Notes under the pieces: generated by a model
The model's input: only the letters and a program-made list of their open reading frames with translations
The model's database searches: none
What the model was told of the DNA's origin: nothing
Shown: in pieces, positions 1 through 6,309 of the stretch
Layout of the letters: each line of letters starts with the position of its first letter
Position numbering within the stretch: the first letter of the stretch is position 1
Position numbers and translations under genes: made by a program
Assembly: GCA_025351145.1 (NCBI GenBank)
Contig: JANXWM010000488.1
Coordinates: 1 to 6,939, forward strand
DNA length: 6,939 bases
Direction: 5' to 3'
Source: Chitinophagaceae bacterium
GTDB taxonomy: Bacteria; Bacteroidota; Bacteroidia; Chitinophagales; Chitinophagaceae

Positions 1-278
1 TCGCGCAACTGCATAAAGCAATGGTTGCGTGCCACCATATAAACCCAGCTTTTAAAATAATCCACCCTGTATTTCTGCAGCTCCGAAATTACTTTTAAAA
101 AAACCTGCTGCACAGCATCTTTTGCCTCTTCTTCGTTCTTAAGATATTTCATACAAACACCCAAAAGCAGCAAGGTATACCGCTGAAGTAATATGCCCAA
201 CCACTGGTTGTTTTTATCGGCATAAAACTTTTCAAGCAATTCGTTGTCGCTGATATGTGCAGATGAATTTTTGTTCAC
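1..278 (-). CDS. ECF-type sigma-70 family RNA polymerase sigma factor (5' part, runs off the left edge)
   Basis: The reverse strand encodes 92 residues before the window ends, beginning VNKNSSAHISDNELLEKFYA. Residues 34-70 (YTLLLLGVCMKYLKNEEEAK, then DAVQQVFLKV) match sigma region 2.1-2.2, the core-binding helix with the acidic DAVQQVF signature. FKSWVYMVARNHCFMQLR (75-92) matches region 2.3-2.4, which melts and reads the -10 element. Region 4 lies outside the window; such proteins usually have about 180-200 residues. The GTG at 278-276 is chosen because the frame has a stop 18 codons' worth of bases or less upstream, no ATG lies between, and the conserved region follows at normal spacing. 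No anti-sigma gene is visible, since it could only lie to the left. The gene is divergent from the NlpC/P60 gene across 76 bp. The family call is firm; the regulon cannot be inferred. Confidence 0.88.
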   Translation of the reverse strand, partial: MNKNSSAHISDNELLEKFYADKNNQWLGILLQRYTLLLLGVCMKYLKNEEEAKDAVQQVFLKVISELQKYRVDYFKSWVYMVARNHCFMQLR

Positions 279-286
279 GCCGTTAA

Positions 287-301
287 AGTAAATATTTTAC
301 T
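287..301. promoter_or_regulatory. 15-bp dyad between two divergent genes (possible operator)
   Basis: AGTAAA-TAT-TTTACT is an inverted repeat with perfect 6-bp arms around a 3-bp centre. It lies 8 bp upstream of the sigma-factor GTG within the 76-bp divergent spacer. It could be an operator for the sigma gene or for both neighbours. Short AT-rich dyads arise easily by chance, and no regulator gene is in view. Confidence 0.2.
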
Positions 302-354
302 GTTATCAGGATGCAGGGTTTTGTAAATTCCATAACTTACCCGCAAATAATCCT

Positions 355-1110
355 ATGCGCAAAGTAATAAGTATTGCCGCGGTTTGCCCTTTGTGGGCAG
401 CACCTTCTTATAAAATGGAAATGACGAGCCAGTTACTATTTGGCGAGCAGGCCGAAGTGCTGGAAGAAGAAAAACTCTTTACACTTGTACGCTGCGATTA
501 CGATGGCTACGAAGGCTGGTGCATGAATAACCAGATAGCCGAACTGCCCGCTGGTATTGCTTTTGAGCTGAAAGGCTATGTAAACAAAACCGGCGTATCG
601 GCGTTGCTGAATAACAGTCATATTCATTTGCCCGTTGCTACACCGGTGTATAACAATCTTGATCTTGGTGCATATAAAATTGAATACCCGCTTAACGGTT
701 ATGTTTCTGCAGCGGAAATAAAAGCGAACAGTTCAACTGCAGAAAAAATGGCGATGCTGTTTTTAAATACCCCGTATTTATGGGGCGGCAAAAGTTCGTT
801 TGGCATTGATTGCAGCGGGTTTACCCAAAAGGTTTTTAAGATGATGGGCATTGCTTTGCAGCGCGATGCTTACCAGCAGGTAACGCAGGGAACGGTAGTA
901 GATTTTCTTCAGCAGGCCGTATGCGGCGACCTTGCTTTTTTCGATAACGAAAGCGGCGATATTATTCATGTAGGTATGCTGCTTGGCAGCGAGTCTATCA
1001 TTCACGCATCGGGTTATGTGCGCATAGATACAATAGATAATCTTGGTATTGTAAACAGCATTACGGGCAAGCGCACACATAAACTCCGCATAATTAAAAG
1101 CATGTTTTGA
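355..1110 (+). CDS. C40 family (NlpC/P60) peptidase with N-terminal SH3 domains
   Basis: This 251-residue protein is a predicted cysteine peptidase that cleaves cell-wall peptides, probably between gamma-D-Glu and the diamino acid as in the YkfC/DPP VI-like group. An SH3b-like domain covers about residues 5-62 (PSYKMEMTSQLLFGEQAEVL, then GYEGW). A second SH3-like segment spans about 85-122. The NlpC/P60 domain covers about 128-250, with YLWGG (141-145), catalytic Cys153 in DCSGF, GDLAFF (191-196), His205 in HVGM and a third polar residue His217 in IIHAS. All three expected catalytic positions are present. The N-terminus goes straight into the SH3 fold with no clear signal peptide or lipobox, so a cytoplasmic role in recycling wall peptides is plausible, though this is an inference. 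The start is the ATG at 355, which fits the SH3 boundary; no strong ribosome-binding site is visible. The gene is divergent from the ECF sigma gene and followed by a 265-bp spacer. Confidence 0.9.
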   Translation: MRKVISIAAVCPLWAAPSYKMEMTSQLLFGEQAEVLEEEKLFTLVRCDYDGYEGWCMNNQIAELPAGIAFELKGYVNKTGVSALLNNSHIHLPVATPVYNNLDLGAYKIEYPLNGYVSAAEIKANSSTAEKMAMLFLNTPYLWGGKSSFGIDCSGFTQKVFKMMGIALQRDAYQQVTQGTVVDFLQQAVCGDLAFFDNESGDIIHVGMLLGSESIIHASGYVRIDTIDNLGIVNSITGKRTHKLRIIKSMF

Positions 1111-1140
1111 ACCGGGCATAAGAATAAGCATTAAGCTTTA

Positions 1141-1160
1141 CTTGCGTCGCACTCTTGTAC
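1141..1160 (+). repeat. Dispersed intergenic 20-mer, copy 1
   Basis: CTTGCGTCGCACTCTTGTAC is identical here, at 6310-6329, and on the opposite strand at 3412-3431. Copies 1 and 3 share three more bases (AGC) on the right. The motif contains the odd-centred dyad TGCG-T-CGCA. This copy lies 30 bp past the NlpC/P60 stop codon. Confidence 0.85.
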
Positions 1161-1258
1161 AGCAGCATGCTATTCAGCTTTTGGCTGCAAGTTTAAGCTG
1201 TTGCATTTTTTTGCATGCAGATTGTGCGTGCAGCCTGTAGCCGAAGTATAATCAGAAC

Positions 1259-1277
1259 GTACAAGTGAGTGACACAA
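1259..1277 (-). repeat. Diverged, inverted copy of the intergenic repeat
   Basis: Read on the minus strand this is TTGTGTCACTCACTTGTAC, which matches the common motif TTGCGTCGCACTCTTGTAC at 15 of 19 positions. Two of the four differences (C to T and G to A) fall on paired positions, so the dyad GCG-T-CGC becomes GTG-T-CAC and stays symmetric. It faces copy 1 at a distance of 98 bp. Confidence 0.5.
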
Positions 1278-1375
1278 CGGAAGCTCAACAAACTTCAAAT
1301 ACTGGTTAAATAATTTTTAGTAAAGTGTAATATTCAGGCAGTAACTATTACTAACGAAACAAAGAATAACAGAAA

Positions 1376-2533
1376 TTGAAAAATTTATCACGCCGCTCAT
1401 TCCTTCAAAATTTAAGTATGGGTGCTGGTGCCGCAACAGCCGCAATTGCCCTGCCATCCTATATTATACCCTATGGAGAAAAGAAAAAAAACTATGATGG
1501 TAAAAAACTAAATATTGCACTTTGCGGCCTTGGAAATTATGCGGGTGCTTTAGCAGATGGCTTAGAAACATCGCAGTATTGCAGGCTGGCAGGCATTGCA
1601 ACAGGTCATGCTGAAAAAGCTGAAACATGGAAAAAACAATACAATATCCCTGAGAAGAATATCTATAGTTATCAAAACTTTGATGCGATTGTAAACAATA
1701 AAGACATTGATTTAGTGTATGTGGTTTTACCAAATGCCATGCACAAAGAATTTGTAATAAGAGCCGCAAAAGCAGGCAAACATGTTATTACTGAAAAGCC
1801 AATGGCAACATCGGTTAAAGATTGTGAGTCAATGATAAAAGCCTGTAACGATGCAGGTGTACAACTCGCTGTTGGCTATCGGTTGCATTATGAACCATAT
1901 CATCTCGAAATTAAAAGATTGGGGCAGGAAAAGATTTTTGGACAGGTACGTTTTATTGAAGCTTCACTTGGTTATAAAACTTACGACGAAGCGAAAGCGT
2001 TGCAGGGATGCGACTTTAATGATCAAAAGGAATGGCGTTTAAATAAAAAAATGGCAGGTGGCGGCCCGCTGATGGATTTGGGTATTTATTGCATTCAAAG
2101 CTGCAGGTATGTGCTGGGCGAAGAGCCCATTGCTGTGCAGGCGCAATTTAGTCCGGTAATGAGCCCAAAACTTTTTGCACAGGTGGAAGAAGCTATAACA
2201 TGGCAATTAGAATTTGCAAGCGGCGCTGTATGTAATTCGGCCAGTTCGTACGGTTATAATATTGACAGGTTTTTTGCTTCGGCCGATAACGGAGAATTTG
2301 AATTAAGTCCGGGCCTTAGCTATGGCCCGTTCAAAGGAAAAACAAGTAAAGGCGATTTGAGTTTTCCCGACATCAACCAGCAAACAACCCAATTGGATGA
2401 AATAGGAAAATTAATTTTAGCCGAAAAGCCTTTACCACGGCATATTACAGGCGAAGAGGGAATAAAAGACATCAGGATAATTGAAGCCATTTACAAAGCC
2501 GCACAAACGGGAACAAAAATTACATTGGCTTAA
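1376..2533 (+). CDS. Tat-exported Gfo/Idh/MocA family NAD(P)-dependent oxidoreductase (GFOR-like)
   Basis: This 385-residue protein is a predicted sugar or polyol dehydrogenase/oxidoreductase using tightly bound NAD(P), acting in the periplasm. The N-terminus carries a twin-arginine signal, SRRSFLQ (residues 5-11), followed by a small-residue hydrophobic stretch to about residue 28. The Rossmann domain starts at about 45, with the dinucleotide loop GLGNYAG (51-57). The family motif EKP lies at 140-142. The C-terminal substrate domain contains GGGPLMDLGIY (228-238), whose Asp234 and Tyr238 correspond to the catalytic motif of glucose-fructose oxidoreductase-like members. Length fits the family. 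The only reasonable start is TTG at 1376, because an in-frame TAA lies 8-10 bp upstream and the Tat motif follows immediately. The next gene starts 40 bp downstream on the same strand. The substrate cannot be named, and co-factor recycling without release, as in GFOR, is only an analogy. Confidence 0.92.
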   Translation: MKNLSRRSFLQNLSMGAGAATAAIALPSYIIPYGEKKKNYDGKKLNIALCGLGNYAGALADGLETSQYCRLAGIATGHAEKAETWKKQYNIPEKNIYSYQNFDAIVNNKDIDLVYVVLPNAMHKEFVIRAAKAGKHVITEKPMATSVKDCESMIKACNDAGVQLAVGYRLHYEPYHLEIKRLGQEKIFGQVRFIEASLGYKTYDEAKALQGCDFNDQKEWRLNKKMAGGGPLMDLGIYCIQSCRYVLGEEPIAVQAQFSPVMSPKLFAQVEEAITWQLEFASGAVCNSASSYGYNIDRFFASADNGEFELSPGLSYGPFKGKTSKGDLSFPDINQQTTQLDEIGKLILAEKPLPRHITGEEGIKDIRIIEAIYKAAQTGTKITLA

Positions 2534-2553
2534 ATTTATTGTTTTTTATTTTG
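2525..2553 (+). promoter_or_regulatory. Possible Bacteroidota-type promoter for the beta-barrel gene
   Basis: TTG at 2525-2527 and TATTTTG at 2547-2553 are separated by 19 bp, close to the Bacteroidota -33 (TTG) and -7 (TAnnTTTG) arrangement but one base short in the -7 box. The -33 part overlaps the end of the oxidoreductase gene. If real, the leader would be very short, about 15 nt. Co-transcription from upstream is equally possible. Confidence 0.22.
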
Positions 2554-2573
2554 TGCGTTGTACCTTCCGTTTA

Positions 2574-3350
2574 ATGAAGGCCAGCAAAATTTTAAAGTTT
2601 TTATTTGTTACGTGTGCATTGTTTTTATCAGCAATAAAAGTTATTGGGCAGGATAGCATTACCCCACATATTGACCCTTCCCGCCCCACAAACCTTTATA
2701 CCCGGTTAAGCAATAACCTTGAATATACTTTTCTTAAAAACGGCAACAGAACTTATGGCTACCGGGCCAATTTTGTATGGGCATCGAGGGATCAGAAGAA
2801 CGCATTTCATATTGAATTCCCTTTATTGTATGCAACTTCTTCGGGTAAATTTGGGGCAGGTGATACCCGCCTGCGTTATTTATGGGTGCCGTATAAAGAT
2901 TATTCTAAAAAGCCGGGGGCATTCGGTTTTACCATTGATTCGTACCTGCCCTCAGGTAACCGTGATGATGGTCTTGGCCGGGGAAGGTGGGTTGTTGCCC
3001 CCGGCGTTTCAACAGCTTTTATTTTTGGCAAGTTCTCTACTTTTCCCAACGTTTCTTATGTGTACAGCAGCGAAATTGTTAATGGTAAAATACCTGCTGA
3101 CAATAAAGCATTGAACGGGTATATGCTTCAAACAATTTGCGTGTACAAACTGAGCAAAAAAAATTATGTTGACTGTACACCCATTTTTATAAAGAACAGT
3201 TACACCAATGGCGGTAAAGATGATTTTATTGCAGAAGGTAATTACCTGTATATGCTAAAATCCGGCAAAATTCAGGTTGGTGGTTTTGTAAGGCGTTTTT
3301 TTTATGCAAACGCTACCACCATCAGGGCATCTATGAGAATTTATTTTTAG
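2574..3350 (+). CDS. Outer-membrane beta-barrel protein, resembling the phenol-degradation MetA/transporter family
   Basis: The protein has 258 residues from ATG 2574. A longer frame begins at 2481 inside the upstream gene, but only the 2574 start puts a proper signal peptide first: K residues at 2, 5 and 8, a hydrophobic core FLFVTCALFLSA, and a likely cut near VIG|QDS (residue 25). The mature part alternates polar and aromatic residues as transmembrane strands do. It ends in RIYF, a terminal aromatic residue typical of barrels inserted by the BAM machinery. The stretch GAGDTRLRYLWVPY (94-107) and the later LPSGNRDDGLGRGRWVVAPG (125-144) resemble the conserved core of the Phenol_MetA_deg-type barrels, which are thought to pass hydrophobic or aromatic compounds. 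That assignment comes from recall of the motif, so it is tentative. The gene sits 40 bp after the oxidoreductase on the same strand, but no functional link is shown. Confidence 0.75.
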   Translation: MKASKILKFLFVTCALFLSAIKVIGQDSITPHIDPSRPTNLYTRLSNNLEYTFLKNGNRTYGYRANFVWASRDQKNAFHIEFPLLYATSSGKFGAGDTRLRYLWVPYKDYSKKPGAFGFTIDSYLPSGNRDDGLGRGRWVVAPGVSTAFIFGKFSTFPNVSYVYSSEIVNGKIPADNKALNGYMLQTICVYKLSKKNYVDCTPIFIKNSYTNGGKDDFIAEGNYLYMLKSGKIQVGGFVRRFFYANATTIRASMRIYF

Positions 3351-3411
3351 GGTTTTACATGTATCGCCGCGGGTTAATACAGTAAGCCAACTGCTGCTTG
3401 TTGCCCAGAAA

Positions 3412-3431
3412 GTACAAGAGTGCGACGCAAG
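3412..3431 (-). repeat. Dispersed intergenic 20-mer, copy 2 (reverse orientation)
   Basis: The plus strand reads GTACAAGAGTGCGACGCAAG, the exact reverse complement of copies 1 and 3. It shares two further bases with copy 3 (22 bp, 3412-3433). It lies in the 132-bp spacer between the convergent beta-barrel gene and tdk. An 8-bp inverted pair, ACATGTAT at 3357-3364 and ATACATGT at 3441-3448, brackets it. I see no clear T-tailed terminator in this convergent spacer. Confidence 0.85.
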
Positions 3432-3482
3432 AGAAGCCTCATACATGTTGCTGCTGTTAGGTTCAAAATGATTTTACCGAAC

Positions 3483-4052
3483 TTAATCTTTCTCGTTGTA
3501 GCATTTGCGGCAACGGGGCTCGTAATGATCTTTTTCGCCCAGGAGAAACTGGCCTTCCTGCGTGGTTGTGCGGTAAGATATGCTGGCAATATTGCCACAC
3601 TTAACACAGATGGCATGCAGTTTTGTTATATAATCTGCAATGGCAAGCAGTTGCGGCATTGGGCCGAAAGGCTTACCTAAATAATCCATATCAAGGCCGG
3701 CCACAATAACCCTTGTGCCACGTGCTGCAAGGGTTTCGCATACATGCATTATCTCTGCATCGAAGAACTGCGCTTCATCTATACCTACCACATCTACGCC
3801 GGTTGCCATTAGTAAAATGGTTTGCGAATTATCTATGGGTGTGGATTGTATTACGTTTGCATCGTGACTTACCACCTGCGATTCGTCGTAGCGTTTATCT
3901 ATAGCAGGTTTAAATATTTCTACTTTAAGATTGGCGATTTTTGCACGTTTTAAACGGCGTATCAGCTCTTCGGTTTTACCGCTGAACATGGAGCCGCAAA
4001 TAACTTCAATCCATCCTCTGCGCTCACCTGAAATACTTGGTTCTATAAACAT
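3483..4052 (-). CDS. tdk: Thymidine kinase (type II, TK1-like)
   Basis: The enzyme phosphorylates thymidine to dTMP with ATP in the pyrimidine salvage pathway; it is cytosolic and usually tetrameric. The 189-residue length is normal for the family. The P-loop GSMFSGKT is at residues 20-27. The Walker B/catalytic motif DEAQFF is at 92-97, with Glu93 in the general-base position. GLDMDYLGKPFG (119-130) is the conserved strand and loop leading into the lasso domain. Four zinc ligands are present as Cys149/Cys152 (CVKC) and Cys181/Cys184 (CRKC). GEKDHYEPRC (172-181) is the thymidine-binding lasso. All key residues are intact. The ATG at 4052 fits the usual short N-terminal lead before the P-loop. 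The gene is a single unit, convergent with the beta-barrel gene and divergent from the unknown-function gene at 4170. Confidence 0.97.
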   Translation of the reverse strand: MFIEPSISGERRGWIEVICGSMFSGKTEELIRRLKRAKIANLKVEIFKPAIDKRYDESQVVSHDANVIQSTPIDNSQTILLMATGVDVVGIDEAQFFDAEIMHVCETLAARGTRVIVAGLDMDYLGKPFGPMPQLLAIADYITKLHAICVKCGNIASISYRTTTQEGQFLLGEKDHYEPRCRKCYNEKD

Positions 4053-4116
4053 TGTGTAAAACTTAAGAACATCTAAAATAAAAGCATGTAATTTTAAACC
4101 ATCATTTAATCATCCT

Positions 4117-4143
4117 GGTTTTCAGGTAAATGCCTTTAAAACC
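4117..4143 (-). promoter_or_regulatory. Inverted repeat able to form a hairpin in the tdk leader
   Basis: GGTTTT (4117-4122) pairs with AAAACC (4138-4143), and AGG (4124-4126) pairs with CCT (4133-4135), giving nine pairs broken by a small C/TT internal loop and closed by a 6-nt loop. If tdk is transcribed from the -7 box at 4153-4160, this hairpin would sit at the very 5' end of the tdk mRNA. It could equally be a protein-binding dyad in the divergent promoter region, or chance. Confidence 0.25.
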
Positions 4144-4152
4144 TGTTAACCC

Positions 4153-4160
4153 CAAATGTA
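4153..4160 (-). promoter_or_regulatory. Possible Bacteroidota -7 promoter box for tdk
   Basis: The minus strand reads TACATTTG, an exact fit to TAnnTTTG. No convincing TTG was found 17-23 bp further upstream, where the sequence already belongs to the start of the divergent gene at 4170. Transcription would begin near 4147 and give a leader of about 95 nt before the tdk ATG. Confidence 0.3.
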
Positions 4161-4169
4161 TATTATCCG

Positions 4170-4988
4170 ATGGAAAAAATAGGTACTTTAATTAAACGTT
4201 TGCAGGAACAATATGATGAACACGCTGAAGTTGACAGCTTAAGATTAACGGCGCAGATGTTAATGAATGAACTGCAGGAACTAAATAAGCAGGCGATATT
4301 TTCAGGAAAAAAAGTAGCTGTAATAATGCCCGAAGGAATAAGCAGGGCAACTATAGAAACCCCTGTAATAAACAAGCCGGTTTATGAAGTACCTAAACCG
4401 CCAAAAGAACATTATTACGAGCCTGTTGTGGAGAAGGAAGCAGTTATCGAACCTCCGGCCGGTGTGGCAGAGCAGCCAGTCTATAATGCTCCCATTGAAG
4501 AAAAAGAAGAACCGGCAGCCGAAATTCCTGCACCTGTTTTGAGAGAGCCGGAAATTATTAAACCTGCTGAAGTAAAACAACCAGAAATTGAAACGCCATC
4601 CTATTCCCGGCAGCTTGCCGACATACCCACATTCGCTTACCAGCCGAAAGAAGTATTTGAACTGAACGATGCGATTGCAACCCAGGAAGAGAGCCTGAAC
4701 GACAGGTTGAAAACAGAAAAAACAGAACTGGGCAGTGCCTTGAAAGAAACCCCTTTAAAAGATTTACGAAAAGCAATTGGCATAAACGACCGGTTTGTTT
4801 TTATTAATGAATTATTTCGCGGCGATGAAATTATGTATGAACGCAGCATAAAAACCATCAACTCATTCAATATTTTGCCCGAAGCTGAATACTGGATTCA
4901 GCGTGAATTAAAATTAAAAATTGGCTGGGTAGACAGCAGCGAAACTGTACAGCATTTTGATCAGTTGGTGAGAAGGCGTTTTTCCTGA
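4170..4988 (+). CDS. Conserved protein of unknown function: coiled coil, Pro/Glu-rich linker, conserved C-terminal domain
   Basis: I cannot assign a function to this 272-residue protein. Residues 1-42 are charged and helical (EKIGTLIKRLQEQYDEHAEV onward) and could form a coiled coil. Residues about 62-160 form a low-complexity linker rich in Pro, Glu, Val and Ala, with repeated EP, KP and PE pairs, likely disordered. Residues about 195-272 make a compact domain, with DLRKAIGINDRFVFINELF (198-216), RGDEIMYERSIKTINSF and a basic end QLVRRRFS. I recall this C-terminal block from uncharacterised Bacteroidota proteins, but cannot confirm it here. There is no signal peptide or membrane segment, so it is probably cytoplasmic, perhaps an adaptor. 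ATG 4170 is the first start in frame and begins the helical region. It is divergent from tdk, and its last 28 bp overlap the 3' end of waaA on the other strand. Confidence 0.85.
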   Translation: MEKIGTLIKRLQEQYDEHAEVDSLRLTAQMLMNELQELNKQAIFSGKKVAVIMPEGISRATIETPVINKPVYEVPKPPKEHYYEPVVEKEAVIEPPAGVAEQPVYNAPIEEKEEPAAEIPAPVLREPEIIKPAEVKQPEIETPSYSRQLADIPTFAYQPKEVFELNDAIATQEESLNDRLKTEKTELGSALKETPLKDLRKAIGINDRFVFINELFRGDEIMYERSIKTINSFNILPEAEYWIQRELKLKIGWVDSSETVQHFDQLVRRRFS

Positions 4989-6223
4989 ATGAATGACATA
5001 ATGCCCGCCGTTGCCCCTGCTTTTTGTTTTACATAATTACCGGCAACAGCTGCTGCTTTGTTATATACTTCTTTGTCGTTCAGGAGTTCATCCAAAGTGT
5101 CTTCCAGTTCAATAGCATCTATTACAGTAAACGCCCCACCCTGCTCAACCAATTCAACAGCTTCTGCAAATTTTTCGTACACAGGCCCAAAAACAACCGG
5201 CTTGTTATACACTGCCGCTTCCAGCACATTGTGTACCCCATCGCCTCCAAAAGCCCCGCCTACATAACTTATGGTTGAATAAGCATACAACCGTTTAAGC
5301 ATACCTATGTTATCTATGATGAGGGTATTAAAAGTAGCCTGCGGGCTTTCGGTTTCCATTTGGATCCATGCAGAATACCGCATCGAATGTTTATAAAGTT
5401 TTTCACATTCCTGCAAACGAATCTCTGCAATACTGTGCGGCGCAATTATAAACCGGTATTCATGATGACTGTTGGCGAAATGATCCAGCTCTTCATCGTC
5501 TTCCAGCCAGGTACTGCCCGCAACAATCACCGTTTTTCCTTCACAAAAATTTGCTATTGCAGGTATGGGCTTAAACTGACTGGCAATTTCCAAAACCCTG
5601 TCGAAACGGGTATCGCCGCTTACTGATGTGTTTTGAATATTTATTGCGTTTAATAATTGCAGGGCAGTTTCAGTCTGCACAAATAAATGTGTAAAGCATT
5701 GGAGCATATTCCTGTGAAACCCGCCATACCATTGAAAAAAAAGCTGGCTTTTTCTAAACATCCCCGAAACCAGCAGCAATGGGATGTTTCTTTTTTTAGC
5801 TTCATCCAGGTAATAAAACCAGAACTCATATTTAATAAACAGCACCAGTTTCGGCTGCACCAGGTTATAAAATTGTTCAGCATTGTTTCGTGAATCAATG
5901 GGCATGTAAAAAATATGGTCTGCCCCATTATAATTTTTCTCGTGCTCATAACCCGATGGGGAAAAAAAAGTAAGCACAATGCTGTGCTGCGGGTAATTTT
6001 TTTTAAGGGCTTCCATTAATGGCCTGCCCTGTTCAAACTCACCAAGTGATGAGCAGTGAACCCAAATACGGTCAGCTGTATCTTTCTCCAGTGCATTTTT
6101 TATTGTGGCAAAAATATCGCGGCGGCCCTGCACCCAGAGCTTTGCTTTATTATTGAACAGCGCAGCAATGCGTGCAGCAAGAGGATAAAGTTGCACAAAA
6201 AGTATGTAAAAGATTTTTCCCAT
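4961..6223 (-). CDS. waaA: 3-deoxy-D-manno-octulosonic acid (Kdo) transferase
   Basis: The enzyme (also called KdtA) transfers Kdo from CMP-Kdo to the lipid A precursor at the cytoplasmic face of the inner membrane. The 420 residues match the family length. An N-terminal hydrophobic segment (about 4-23) is the membrane anchor. WVHCSSLGEFEQGRPL (54-69) is the acceptor-side motif, with Glu62 as the expected catalytic base. KYEFWFY (131-137) is the conserved aromatic stretch after the acceptor domain, and VSGDTRFDRV (201-210) is the family's linker motif. The GT-B donor domain shows AGSTW (235-239), APHS (261-264) and GGAFGGDGVHNVLEAAV (322-338), then KPVVFGP (341-347). All key positions are intact. 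The ATG at 6223 places the anchor at the N-terminus. The stop lies inside the last codons of the convergent gene. No other lipid A gene is adjacent. Confidence 0.96.
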   Translation of the reverse strand: MGKIFYILFVQLYPLAARIAALFNNKAKLWVQGRRDIFATIKNALEKDTADRIWVHCSSLGEFEQGRPLMEALKKNYPQHSIVLTFFSPSGYEHEKNYNGADHIFYMPIDSRNNAEQFYNLVQPKLVLFIKYEFWFYYLDEAKKRNIPLLLVSGMFRKSQLFFQWYGGFHRNMLQCFTHLFVQTETALQLLNAINIQNTSVSGDTRFDRVLEIASQFKPIPAIANFCEGKTVIVAGSTWLEDDEELDHFANSHHEYRFIIAPHSIAEIRLQECEKLYKHSMRYSAWIQMETESPQATFNTLIIDNIGMLKRLYAYSTISYVGGAFGGDGVHNVLEAAVYNKPVVFGPVYEKFAEAVELVEQGGAFTVIDAIELEDTLDELLNDKEVYNKAAAVAGNYVKQKAGATAGIMSFIQEKRLLTN

Positions 6224-6309
6224 ATTAATTCAGTACAAAGAAAAAGCATTCAGCGAATAACTGATACAGATTTTTATGAACCCGGCTTTGGCTTTTCATA
6301 GCATCGCCT

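Larger units (their letters stand above)
1141..1277. repeat. Candidate ~137-bp non-coding element with nested inverted repeats
   Basis: The two ends are imperfect inverted repeats: 1142-1160 against the reverse complement of 1259-1277 matches at 15 of 19 positions without gaps. Inside, GGCTGCA (1183-1189) is perfectly complementary to TGCAGCC (1229-1235). Two 8-bp palindromes on GCATGC also lie inside, AGCATGCT at 1164-1171 and TGCATGCA at 1212-1219. I see no open reading frame of interest. Possible readings are a small non-autonomous MITE-like element, a structured transcript, or a paired protein-binding site. AAGCT occurs on both sides (1133-1137 and 1281-1285), but it is not flush with the left arm, so it is weak evidence for a target duplication. 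Confidence 0.4.

Noticed and set aside
355..420. Signal peptide or lipobox at the start of the NlpC/P60 protein (Cys11)
   Set aside because: The hydrophobic run is too short and the sequence is already the first strand of the SH3 domain; there is no LxxC-type lipobox context.
778..1131. 117-codon minus-strand frame opposite the NlpC/P60 domain
   Set aside because: It is opposite an intact catalytic domain and has no protein-like features.
2549..2564. TTTTGTGCGTTGTAC as a fourth, degenerate repeat copy
   Set aside because: It needs several deletions to align with the 20-mer; only TTGTAC matches at the correct end.
2481..2573. Longer N-terminus for the beta-barrel protein from an ATG at 2481
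   Set aside because: It lies within the 3' end of the oxidoreductase gene in another frame and would put 31 charged residues before a well-formed signal peptide; the ATG at 2574 is better.
3374..3680. Open frames on both strands over the 3' part of tdk (3374-3616 minus, 3420-3680 plus)
   Set aside because: They overlap the intact tdk gene in other frames and encode no recognisable domain.
6233..6240. GTACAAAG as an inverted partner for repeat copy 3
   Set aside because: Only the first six to eight bases match and the rest is A-rich; the orientation and spacing also differ from the copy 1 arrangement.
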